A stretch of DNA of 58,283 bases from NCBI GenBank assembly GCA_949959185.1, contig CATLIX010000016.1:1-58283 (forward strand). Direction: 5' to 3'. The stretch's first letter is position 1; every line of letters begins with the position of its first letter. Position numbers and translations under genes: made by a program. Below the pieces are notes generated by a model that saw nothing but the letters and a program-made list of their open reading frames with translations, was not told where the DNA came from and did no database searches. Positions 24,007 to 31,804 of this stretch are shown here, one piece after another. The stretch is from an uncultured Eubacterium sp. (GTDB lineage Bacteria; Bacillota; Clostridia; Lachnospirales; Lachnospiraceae).

Positions 24007-25123
24007 TTACTGTGTTTTTCCCAGACTTTTCCACTTCAGGTAAGCATTGATAAACACATCAATCTTCCCGTCCATCACACTGTCCACATTTCCTGTTTCC
24101 GCATTGGTACGGTGATCTTTTACCATGGTATAGGGCTGCATGACGTAAGAACGAATCTGGTTTCCCCAGCCAATTTCCGTTACTTCTCCCCGGATATCCG
24201 CTGCTTTTTTCTCGTTTTCTTCCTGTTTTAACAGATAGAGTTTCGCTTTCAGCATCTGCATGGCCTTATCTTTATTCATATGCTGAGAACGCTCGTTCTG
24301 ACACTGCACCACTATTCCTGTGGGAAGATGGGTAATACGAATCGCAGAGGAGGTCTTGTTGATATGCTGCCCGCCGGCCCCGCTGGAGCGGTAGGTGTCA
24401 ATCCGAAGTTCGTCGTCTTTTACTTCAATGTCCAGATCCTTTTCAATATCCGGCATTACATCACAGGAAGCAAAAGAGGTCTGCCTCTTGCCTGCTGCAT
24501 TAAACGGCGAAATCCGCACCAGACGGTGCACGCCTTTTTCGGATTTCAGGTACCCATAGGCATTTTCTCCCCGCACCTCAAAGGTAATGGATTTGATCCC
24601 TGCTTCCTCTCCGTCCAGGGAATCCAGCACTTCCACCTCATATCCCCGGTCTTCCGCCCACCGTTTATACATCCGGTACAGCATGGAATTCCAGTCACAG
24701 GATTCCGTTCCTCCCGCTCCCGCATGGAGAGAGACAATGGCGTTTTCCCCGTCGTATTCCCCGGAAAGCAATGTCTTAATCCTGATAGTTTCAAATGTAC
24801 TTTCAAACTCCTGCAGGGACTCCTCAATTTCCGGTATCAGAGAAGCATCATTCTCTTCATAGCCCATTTCCAGCAGGGTCTCAATATCTTCGTACTGGCC
24901 GGAAAGCTGTGCATAGGTCTCCACATCATCTTTCAGACTTTTCAGCTCTTTCATTTTTATCTGGGAAAGCTCCGTATTATCCCAAAAATCCGGGGCTTCC
25001 ATTTCCCGTTCCAGTTCCTGGATTTTCTTTTCTTTATCTGCCAGGTTAAAGTGAATCCCTCACTTCCACTAATGGTTTTTTGTAGGTGTTCAAAGTTGTT
25101 TTGAACTGGTCTAATTCTACCAT
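24007..25123 (-). CDS. prfB: Peptide chain release factor 2, made by +1 programmed frameshift
   Basis: RF2 ends translation at UGA and UAA. The zero frame starts at 25123 (MVELDQFKTTLNTY, AAGGTG upstream) and meets a stop at codon 26 (25046-25048). A +1 shift at the preceding CTT (25049-25051) continues as ...NLADKEKKIQELEREMEAPD to give 371 residues. The SPF stop-codon motif (RISPFNAAG) and GGQ (SSGAGGQHINKTS) are intact. The stop at the shift site is TAA, not the usual TGA. The internal Shine-Dalgarno-like GAGGG is about 5 bases from CTT, whereas the typical spacing is 3. The promoter is consensus-like. The same transcript may extend to the YdjI-like gene. Confidence 0.96.
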
Positions 25124-25178
25124 TGTGTCACCTTCTTTCTTTCATAATATAACTGACTGTATAACTGCCTCAGGGCTT

Positions 25179-25207
25179 ATTATAAAGTTTTACGGCCTTA
25201 TCGTCAA
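25179..25207 (-). promoter_or_regulatory. Promoter of prfB
   Basis: TTGACG, a 17-base spacer and TATAAT on the minus strand, 56 bases upstream of the prfB start. Confidence 0.85.
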
Positions 25208-25268
25208 TGGAATCGGGCGAATATGAAAAACAAATATCTTATCAGAGCAGAGAACCGTAAAATCAGAT

Positions 25269-25985
25269 TTACTGCCGTCTCAGGGTTTTCACCAGCTCTT
25301 TCTTCTCCCCGGACACTTTCAGAGACTCTGTAATCTTCTGAATGGCCTTGTTATGGGTAAAATCATTCAGAGTATTTTTCTTAAGAACCGGCAGTGTTGC
25401 TTCCGGAAACTCCCGGTAGCAGATGGATATTACCCAGGCCTGTGCCATGTTGACATAATAAGCCTCCTGCTGCACCTGCTGCACCGCTTCCAGCACTCTT
25501 TCAAGATACTTTTCATTTACATAATAGTCCAGAAGCTGTACCAGCCCAAAACGAATCTGAAATTCCTCCCTGCTGTTTAAGTACTGCTGCAGAAATTCCC
25601 AGAATTCCTCCGGCTGGCTTTTGGCCAGTTTGATGGTGGAACATGCGCTGTCACAGACCGACCAGTTATTTATTTTGGGAATAAATGTTTCCAGAAACTC
25701 CCTCTTTTCCTGCAAATCTCCTCTGGCATATCCCACAACCATGCCCTGCAGCATTACTTCCTCATAACTGTCATCCGAAGCATGGCAGAAATATGTCTTC
25801 CAGTCTCCCTTTGCAATCTGCCGGGCCATTCTGCGCAGCAGGGGCAAACGCACCCCCAGAATATGCTCCACCCCCGGCAGCAGTTTCGAAGTAAACTGCT
25901 GAAATTCCGGCTCCGCAAGCTGTTCCATCTGTTTTCTGATTTGGATATTGCATTCTTCCGGATTTCCGGAAAACAGGACTGTCAT
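25269..25985 (-). CDS. AlkD-like DNA alkylation repair protein
   Basis: A 238-aa HEAT-like repeat protein of the DNA alkylation repair family. AlkD enzymes excise N3- and N7-alkylated bases without base flipping. Supporting stretches are ILGVRLPLLRRMARQIAKGD, EEVMLQGMVVGYAR, NNWSVCDSACSTIKLAKSQP and NMAQAWVISICYREFP. The catalytic Asp of the family is probably the one in WSVCD. The start follows AAAAGGAGAA. It is divergent from ogt across an 80-base gap, giving a compact alkylation-repair pair. Confidence 0.88.
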   Translation of the reverse strand: MTVLFSGNPEECNIQIRKQMEQLAEPEFQQFTSKLLPGVEHILGVRLPLLRRMARQIAKGDWKTYFCHASDDSYEEVMLQGMVVGYARGDLQEKREFLETFIPKINNWSVCDSACSTIKLAKSQPEEFWEFLQQYLNSREEFQIRFGLVQLLDYYVNEKYLERVLEAVQQVQQEAYYVNMAQAWVISICYREFPEATLPVLKKNTLNDFTHNKAIQKITESLKVSGEKKELVKTLRRQ

Positions 25986-26065
25986 TTGTATGTTCTCCTT
26001 TTGTTTTTCTTAATTTTATTGTATACTGATTACACATTACATCTGAAAAAAGAAAGGCTGCAATC

Positions 26066-26566
26066 ATGAAATATCTGGATTACTATTCCTCCCCTCTGGG
26101 CACCATGCTGATTCTGGAGGAACACGGGTACCTGACACGCCTGTGTCTGTCTGACCGGGAAAAACTTCCGGCTGATTTTCCTGCCAGGCAGAAAGATACT
26201 GTTCTTATCCGCTCTGTCAGAACCCAGCTTACCGAATACTTTCAAGGCAGTCGGAAGGCTTTCGACCTTCCTCTGAACCCCTGTGGAACCTTATTTCAGC
26301 AAAAAGCCTGGAAGGCTTTATGTACCATTCCCTATGGGGAAACACGCAGCTATAAAGAAATTGCTGTACAGATCGAAAATCCCAGGGGCTGCCGGGCAGT
26401 GGGTATGGCAAATAACCGCAACCCCATCATGATTATCATTCCCTGTCACCGGGTCATAGGAAGCAACGGTTCCCTTGTGGGTTATGCCGGCGGACTGGAT
26501 ATCAAAGAATGGCTGCTGGAACATGAATACAAAAATTCACATCTGTTTGTTGAAAGAACAGACTGA
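26066..26566 (+). CDS. ogt: Methylated-DNA-protein-cysteine methyltransferase
   Basis: Directly reverses O6-alkylguanine by moving the alkyl group to its own cysteine. The 166-aa protein has the active-site block IIIPCHRVIGSNGSLVGYAGG and the upstream helix-turn-helix region with IPYGETRSYKEIA and RGCRAVGMANNRNP. AAAGG lies 8 bases before the start. A -10-like TATACT in the gap with alkD is preceded by a weak -35 (TTGTTT, 15 bases). A small membrane-protein gene begins 31 bases after the stop. Confidence 0.95.
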   Translation: MKYLDYYSSPLGTMLILEEHGYLTRLCLSDREKLPADFPARQKDTVLIRSVRTQLTEYFQGSRKAFDLPLNPCGTLFQQKAWKALCTIPYGETRSYKEIAVQIENPRGCRAVGMANNRNPIMIIIPCHRVIGSNGSLVGYAGGLDIKEWLLEHEYKNSHLFVERTD

Positions 26567-26597
26567 TTTTACATTTTCAAAACCAGGAGATTAAGAT

Positions 26598-26993
26598 ATG
26601 ATTTTCAGAATATTAAGACTGGTATTGTGTATAGCAGGCGTTTACGTTGCTCTGGCCGCAGGCTGTGAATACCGAAGTTTCCGGGGCGGCCACAGATATA
26701 TCCGGGCTTTTCGGGCAAAAACCTTGTATCAGCATTTTTTTACCCTGCTGCAATGTGAAAAGGATATTCATGGAGCAGATATGGGAAAACTGACTTATCT
26801 GGGATACACAGGCGTTTTACTGGCCACAGCAGCCGGCCTTCTGCTTCTGCTGCTGGTCCCGTATCTGTTTCTCACAGGAAACTGGCTTTTTATGGAACTG
26901 GCTTTCTATCTGTGGGCCATGTTCAGCATGGGATGGGGATTTTTATCTGTTTTACTTCAGGTTCTGGATGGACTGCTGAACCGGTTTTTCTGA
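26598..26993 (+). CDS. Small hypothetical membrane protein
   Basis: 131 aa with three hydrophobic segments (about 5-20, 73-95, 98-122) and a basic/aromatic loop between the first two. No family recognised. AGGAG is 8 bases ahead of the ATG. It is probably co-transcribed with ogt. The C-terminus ends in FFL-type aromatic residues without a tail. Confidence 0.7.
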   Translation: MIFRILRLVLCIAGVYVALAAGCEYRSFRGGHRYIRAFRAKTLYQHFFTLLQCEKDIHGADMGKLTYLGYTGVLLATAAGLLLLLLVPYLFLTGNWLFMELAFYLWAMFSMGWGFLSVLLQVLDGLLNRFF

Positions 26994-27043
26994 ATTTCCG
27001 GTGCTTTTCCGGATATCTTCTGAAAAAACACCGGAGTGTTACA

Positions 27044-27601
27044 CTAGGCTTCCACACCTTCAAAAATCTCCCCCAGCGTCATTTTGATATGGGGAAATGT
27101 TTTTAATGTTATCTCCGTATCTGCATTATAATATGGCATTTCCCTGTCGCTCTGCAGCATATGACTTTGTTCCAGAATATATGTTCCATTTTCCAGACAG
27201 TATATTTCCAGGAATCCCTGCGGTGAAACAATCCAGTATTCTTCCACACCTGCTTTTTCATAAATTTCTTTTTTTTCTGTTTTATCTCTTTTTGCTGTGG
27301 AAGGACTCAGTGTTTCTGCAATAAATCTGGGAACTCCGCTGTAACTCCCGCCTTTTAAATGACTGCGGTCGCAGATTACCATAATATCCGGACATACATA
27401 ATCATCATTTTCATCCGGATGATATTTGAAATCCAAATTCTCCATAAATACAAGACACAGGCTGTTCTGTAAACCATTTCCTATTTTTCTGTTAATATTG
27501 TTATTTACAATTCCATGCCGAAAATCCGGAGAAGGTGACATATCATAAATTACACCGTTTATTTTCTCATCTTTTTTTCGTTCCTCTCCTGCCAGTCCCA
27601 T
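27044..27601 (-). CDS. Uma2-family (DUF820) endonuclease-like protein, full length
   Basis: A 185-aa Uma2-family protein with a PD-(D/E)XK-type core: [56 protein letters not shown] and [12 protein letters not shown]. The C-terminus (FPHIKMTLGEIFEG) is the family's normal end. Cellular role unknown. The close paralogue at 1870-2397 has lost this end. It begins 17 bases after the amidase stop and may ride on that transcript. Confidence 0.88.
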   Translation of the reverse strand: MGLAGEERKKDEKINGVIYDMSPSPDFRHGIVNNNINRKIGNGLQNSLCLVFMENLDFKYHPDENDDYVCPDIMVICDRSHLKGGSYSGVPRFIAETLSPSTAKRDKTEKKEIYEKAGVEEYWIVSPQGFLEIYCLENGTYILEQSHMLQSDREMPYYNADTEITLKTFPHIKMTLGEIFEGVEA

Positions 27602-27618
27602 ATCCCCGTATCCTTTCT

Positions 27619-28752
27619 CTAATTCCCAAAATATGCGTCCACCCCGTCCGCAATGCCTGCGGCAAGCTGGCTCTGATATCCCTCATCCGCCATATTCAAA
27701 TCCTCTGTGGGATTGGTCATAAATCCCATCTCCACAATGGTGACGGGAACGGTACACCAGTTAATGCCGCTCATGGTATCCGTCTCCCAGATATATTTCT
27801 TATTGGCTCCGGTGGCATTCACCGCTCCGTCCAGCACACATTCGGACAGGCTCCGGCACTGGCTGTAAAGACTGCCCATATAGGGATTGCCGGAGGTGGG
27901 ACAGATAGTCAGAATTCCGTGTTCGCTGCTGTCGTCTGAACCGTTGGCATGTACCCGGATAAATGCGTCCGCTCCTGCATTGTTGGCCACCGCCGCCCGT
28001 TCGCTGTTGCTGATATTCACATCATGGCTGGTACGGACCATAAGAACCTGATATCCTCTGGCTTCCAGTTCCGCCTGCAGCTTCAGTGATACCGCAAGGG
28101 TCAGCTCGTATTCATTCAGGCCGCTGGCACAGCCGGAAGTACCGCTGGCTACTTTTGCCTTGGTTTCGGAAGCTCCGGGGCCAATGGGCTCCTGCTCGCT
28201 GTTCCCTTTGCCCTGATGCCCTGCGTCAATCACCACCAGATATCCGTTATCTGTCATTTCTGATTTCAGTTTCAGATATTCGGAAGCAATGTAGTATTCC
28301 TTTCCTTCCAGCTCCACCGCACTCCAGGTTCCGTCGTCCGCTGTCCGTACAAATTCACTTCTGCGGGCCGCCGTCTGATACACTTCGCTGTCCGTAGAAG
28401 GCGCTGTCCGCACATTGACGGAGGAAGTTGTCACCACTTCTTCCCTGGCATATACCGTAGTTTCTTTATTTAATGCAGGACCGTCAGGCTCTGCATCCAG
28501 GTTTTCTTCCGTATTCGGATTTTTTCCCTCATCCGGATTTTCTTTCGGAGCAGATTCTGCTGTTTCCTCTGTATCGGACTGTTCCGGATTATCCGCTGTC
28601 TCCGTTCCGGAAGATTCCTGTTTCTCTGTCTGCTGCTCCAAAGCCTGTGAATTCTGTCCGGCAGATTTCCCGACGTTTCCGCATCCGCCGCACAGTATGG
28701 CTGCTACCATCAAAAATGCCATCCACACCGTACGTTTCCTGTATTTTTTCAT
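27619..28752 (-). CDS. Lipoprotein N-acetylmuramoyl-L-alanine amidase with SH3 domain
   Basis: A 377-aa wall hydrolase. The signal sequence ends in a lipobox-like ILCGGC (about residues 19-24). A Glu/Asp/Pro-rich linker is followed by an SH3-like domain (about 110-165, SSVNVRTAPSTDSEVYQ). The Amidase_3 catalytic domain occupies about 170-377: zinc ligands are seen in VIDAGHQG, GLNEYELTL and RVHANGSDDS, and the catalytic Glu in VTIVEMGFMTNPTED. GAGGATT precedes the start, 22 bases after pyk. A cell-separation or wall-turnover role is inferred. Confidence 0.92.
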   Translation of the reverse strand: MKKYRKRTVWMAFLMVAAILCGGCGNVGKSAGQNSQALEQQTEKQESSGTETADNPEQSDTEETAESAPKENPDEGKNPNTEENLDAEPDGPALNKETTVYAREEVVTTSSVNVRTAPSTDSEVYQTAARRSEFVRTADDGTWSAVELEGKEYYIASEYLKLKSEMTDNGYLVVIDAGHQGKGNSEQEPIGPGASETKAKVASGTSGCASGLNEYELTLAVSLKLQAELEARGYQVLMVRTSHDVNISNSERAAVANNAGADAFIRVHANGSDDSSEHGILTICPTSGNPYMGSLYSQCRSLSECVLDGAVNATGANKKYIWETDTMSGINWCTVPVTIVEMGFMTNPTEDLNMADEGYQSQLAAGIADGVDAYFGN

Positions 28753-28774
28753 CTGAATCCTCTTTTCTTCCTGG

Positions 28775-30526
28775 CTAACGATTGCAGCTTACAATTCCTT
28801 CTTTTGCGTCCAGAGTGACGTATGCCCCTGTTTTTAAAATATCGGTGGCATATTCTGCTCGAATCAGCACCGGAATATCAAGGCTCAGACCTGCAATCAC
28901 CGCGTGGGAACCAGCCCCGCCTTCTTCCACAATCAGGCCGGAGGCCTCCCGAATCTGTTCCATCATCTCATTGCTGGTTTCCTTTGCCACAATAATATCT
29001 CCTGCTTTAAAATTCCGCCGCAGCTCGGACACATTTTTGCAGACGCAAAGGCTGGCGGATACGGATTTATCACTGATTCCTTCTCCGGTAAGGAGAATAT
29101 GGCCTGCCACATGGACTTTCAGAATATTGGTTGTTCCAGATACGCCCAGGGGCACTCCGCCGGTAATCACCGTAATATCTCCCATGGAAATCAGGCCGGC
29201 CCGTTCTACCACATCCACCGCATGCTCAAACAGTTCGTCCGCATCTTCCTTGGGCTCCATAATCAGGGGCGTCACACCCCAGGAAAGGTTTAACTGACGG
29301 CATACCTTGGGGTACATGCTTCCTCCGATAATGGTACAGTCAGGCCTGTATTTGGAAATCATACGGGCTGTCCTTCCCGACTGGGTAACGGTAATTATCG
29401 CTGCAGCATTCAGATCATTTGCAGTGGTACAGGTAGCATGGGAAATGGCGTTGGTAATGTCGGGATTATCCAGGTTCTGCCTTGCCTTAAACCGGGCGGT
29501 ATAGTTGATATCCTGCTCGGTGCGGATGGCGATTTTTACCATGGTTTTTAAGGCTTCCACCGGATAGAGGCCTGCTGCTGTTTCTCCGGAAAGCATAATC
29601 GCGCTGGTTCCGTCATAAATGGCATTGGCCACGTCAGTAGCCTCTGCACGGGTGGGTCTTGGATTCTTCATCATGGAATCCAGCATCTGGGTGGCGGTAA
29701 TTACCTGTTTCCCGGCCTCGATTACCTTCTTAATCATCATTTTCTGAATGACCGGCACATCCTCCAGAGGAATTTCCACGCCCATATCTCCTCTGGCCAC
29801 CATAATTCCGTCAGATACCCGGATAATCTCATCAATATTTTCCACGCCCTGCATATTTTCAATTTTGGAAATTATATTGATGTTATTGCAGTTCTTTTCC
29901 TCAAAAATTTTCCTTATCTGCAGCACGTCGTCGGCTGTCCGCACAAAAGATGCCGCCACAAAGTCAAAGTCATTTTCAATGCCGAATACGATATCCTCAT
30001 AATCCTTTTCACTGATATAAGGCATGGTCAGTTCCACATTGGGCACATTGACTCCCTTCTTATTGGAAATCATGCCCCCGTTTATCACATGACAGACGAT
30101 CTCTGTGTCGGTTACCTCATCCACAATAAGTTCAATCAGTCCGTCGTCAATGAGAATCCTGCATCCTGGCTCCACATCTTTTACCAGATCTTTGTAGGTT
30201 ATGGAAACCCGGCTGGCATCCCCCAGGATTTCTTCCGTTGTGAGAGTGAATTTCTGCCCTGCTTCCAGCATGGCTTTTCCGTCTTTCAGCTCCCGGAGAC
30301 GGATTTCCGGCCCTTTGGTATCCAGCAGAGAGGCCACCGGCAAATCCAGTTCCTCACGCAGACGTTTCACTTTTTTCAGCCGTTCTCCCTGTTCCTCGTG
30401 GGTGCCATGGGAAAAATTAAATCGGGCAACATTCATTCCCTCTATCATAAGCTGCTTTAATACGTCCTCTTTATCCGTTGCCGGTCCTAAGGTACAGATA
30501 ATCTTGGTTTTTCTTAAATTTTTCAT
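28775..30526 (-). CDS. pyk: Pyruvate kinase with C-terminal phosphohistidine-like domain
   Basis: Makes ATP and pyruvate from phosphoenolpyruvate. The 583-aa protein has KTKIICTLGPAT, MNVARFNFSHGTHEE, MVARGDMGVEIPLEDVPVIQ and ITATQMLDSM. It has the extra C-terminal domain of Bacillus-type pyruvate kinases (about 480-583) with VEEGGAGSHAVIAGLSLDIP, related to PEP-utilising mobile domains. The ATG at 30526 is preferred over an upstream GTG that would sit one base from the AAGGAG. It follows arcC by 17 bases, coupling two substrate-level phosphorylation kinases in one transcript. Confidence 0.97.
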   Translation of the reverse strand: MKNLRKTKIICTLGPATDKEDVLKQLMIEGMNVARFNFSHGTHEEQGERLKKVKRLREELDLPVASLLDTKGPEIRLRELKDGKAMLEAGQKFTLTTEEILGDASRVSITYKDLVKDVEPGCRILIDDGLIELIVDEVTDTEIVCHVINGGMISNKKGVNVPNVELTMPYISEKDYEDIVFGIENDFDFVAASFVRTADDVLQIRKIFEEKNCNNINIISKIENMQGVENIDEIIRVSDGIMVARGDMGVEIPLEDVPVIQKMMIKKVIEAGKQVITATQMLDSMMKNPRPTRAEATDVANAIYDGTSAIMLSGETAAGLYPVEALKTMVKIAIRTEQDINYTARFKARQNLDNPDITNAISHATCTTANDLNAAAIITVTQSGRTARMISKYRPDCTIIGGSMYPKVCRQLNLSWGVTPLIMEPKEDADELFEHAVDVVERAGLISMGDITVITGGVPLGVSGTTNILKVHVAGHILLTGEGISDKSVSASLCVCKNVSELRRNFKAGDIIVAKETSNEMMEQIREASGLIVEEGGAGSHAVIAGLSLDIPVLIRAEYATDILKTGAYVTLDAKEGIVSCNR

Positions 30527-30543
30527 TTTACTCTTCACTCTCC

Positions 30544-31476
30544 TTATTTGTGTATCAGTGTTCCGGGGGCTTTTTTCACCCCATCCCGTGAAACTTCCAG
30601 TCTGGTAATCAGCGCGCTGCGCACTGCGGAATTGCCGATAAATTCAATGGCGGCTTCAATTTTTGGCAGCATGGTACCCGCTTCAAACTGCCCCTCTTCC
30701 ATATAACTTCTGGCCTGTTCTGTGGTCATTTCATCTATGGGCGTCTCCTGATCCGTGCCGAAATTCAGACAGACCTGCTCCACACCTGTTAAAATTACAA
30801 GACGTTCCGCGTCAACCAGATCCGCCAGTTTTCCCGCTGCGGAATCTTTTTCAATCACAGCGCTGGCTCCTTTCAGCCTGTGTCCCTGAGCAAGTACAGG
30901 GATTCCGCCGCCTCCGCAGGCAATTACGATCTGGTCTGCGTCCAGAAGGGCACGGATGGCGTCAATCTCCACAATATCCACAGGCCGGGGTGCTGCCACA
31001 ATTCTGCGGTATCCCCGGTCTGTTTTCACCACGTGATTACCCTTTTTCTCCTCTGCCTCTGCTTCCTCCTCCGTCATAAAACGTCCGATTTCCTTGGAAG
31101 GACGGTAAAACGCTTCGTCATAGGGGTCCACACATACCTGGGTCAGAATCGTGGAAACCGGTTTGTAAATTCCCCGGTTCAGAAGTTCGGTCCGGATGGC
31201 ATTCTGCAGGTCATATCCAATATACCCCTGGCTCATGGCAGAACAGACTGACATGGGTGTAGCGGTATACTCCGGATAGATTCTGCAGAATTCTGCCATT
31301 GCAGTGTGAATCATTCCCACCTGAGGTCCGTTGCTATGGGAAATGACCACCTGGTAATCGTCCTTTATAAAATCCACCACTGCTCCGGCCGTTTTCTTCG
31401 TGGCGCTTTTCTGCTCCGGCAATGTGGTTCCAAGGGCGTCATGGCCAAGCGCAATTACGATTTTTTTCTTTCTCAT
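30544..31476 (-). CDS. arcC: Carbamate kinase
   Basis: Transfers phosphate from carbamoyl phosphate to ADP. The 310-aa protein has the amino-acid-kinase fold: IVIALGHDALG at the N-terminus (classical members read GGNA), ISHSNGPQVG, CVDPYDEAF, IACGGGGIPV and EKDSAAGKLA. Length is normal. GGGAGG lies 5 bases before the start. No arginine deiminase or ornithine carbamoyltransferase gene is nearby, so the source of carbamoyl phosphate is not shown. A weak promoter (TAGAAT -10) and a hairpin at 31509-31535 lie upstream. Confidence 0.95.
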   Translation of the reverse strand: MRKKKIVIALGHDALGTTLPEQKSATKKTAGAVVDFIKDDYQVVISHSNGPQVGMIHTAMAEFCRIYPEYTATPMSVCSAMSQGYIGYDLQNAIRTELLNRGIYKPVSTILTQVCVDPYDEAFYRPSKEIGRFMTEEEAEAEEKKGNHVVKTDRGYRRIVAAPRPVDIVEIDAIRALLDADQIVIACGGGGIPVLAQGHRLKGASAVIEKDSAAGKLADLVDAERLVILTGVEQVCLNFGTDQETPIDEMTTEQARSYMEEGQFEAGTMLPKIEAAIEFIGNSAVRSALITRLEVSRDGVKKAPGTLIHK

Positions 31477-31508
31477 AAAAACCTCCCGTCTTTCCTGTAT
31501 GATGAAAC

Positions 31509-31535
31509 GCCAATCCGGACAGATTCCGGATTGGC
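31509..31535 (-). promoter_or_regulatory. Perfect hairpin in the arcC leader
   Basis: 11-bp perfect arms GCCAATCCGGA/TCCGGATTGGC with a 5-base loop, 33 bases upstream of the arcC start and downstream of a weak -10 (TAGAAT). On the minus strand it is followed by GTTTCATCAT, not a U tract. An operator or RNA-stability hairpin is more likely than a terminator. Confidence 0.45.
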
Positions 31536-31647
31536 ATTTTCGTTTTCTGCGGTACATTCTGCAAAAAGAATTCTTTTTTATTCTACCACATTTTCTGTAA
31601 TTTTAAAAGAAAAAAATCGGCCCTTTCTTTCTGTCAGCAACAGATTC

Positions 31648-31793
31648 GTTACTGTTCACACGGCACCGTGCACTACGCTGCACGGTGTCCGGCCAAAGAA
31701 GTAGTGGCTGCCGGGCATCCGGCCCCTCACCGAAGGATGACTTTAAATGGCCGGATGCCGTTACCGGAACACCCGTAGGGTGTGAACAGTAAC
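31648..31793. repeat. 146-bp multi-hairpin palindromic element
   Basis: Terminal 13-bp perfect inverted repeats (31648-31660 GTTACTGTTCACA and 31781-31793) enclose two further hairpins: 31664-31687 (CACCGTGCA/TGCACGGTG) and a GCATCCGGCC/GGCCGGATGC pair. It lies between htrA and arcC and carries no credible gene. The form resembles a MITE or a large REP/BIME-like unit. Confidence 0.7.
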
Positions 31794-31804
31794 ACAGACT
31801 CCAT

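Noticed and set aside
26998-27034. CCGGTG/CACCGG hairpin between the small membrane protein and Uma2 genes as a terminator
   Set aside because: Only 6-bp arms with a 25-base loop and no suitable U tract; too weak to call.
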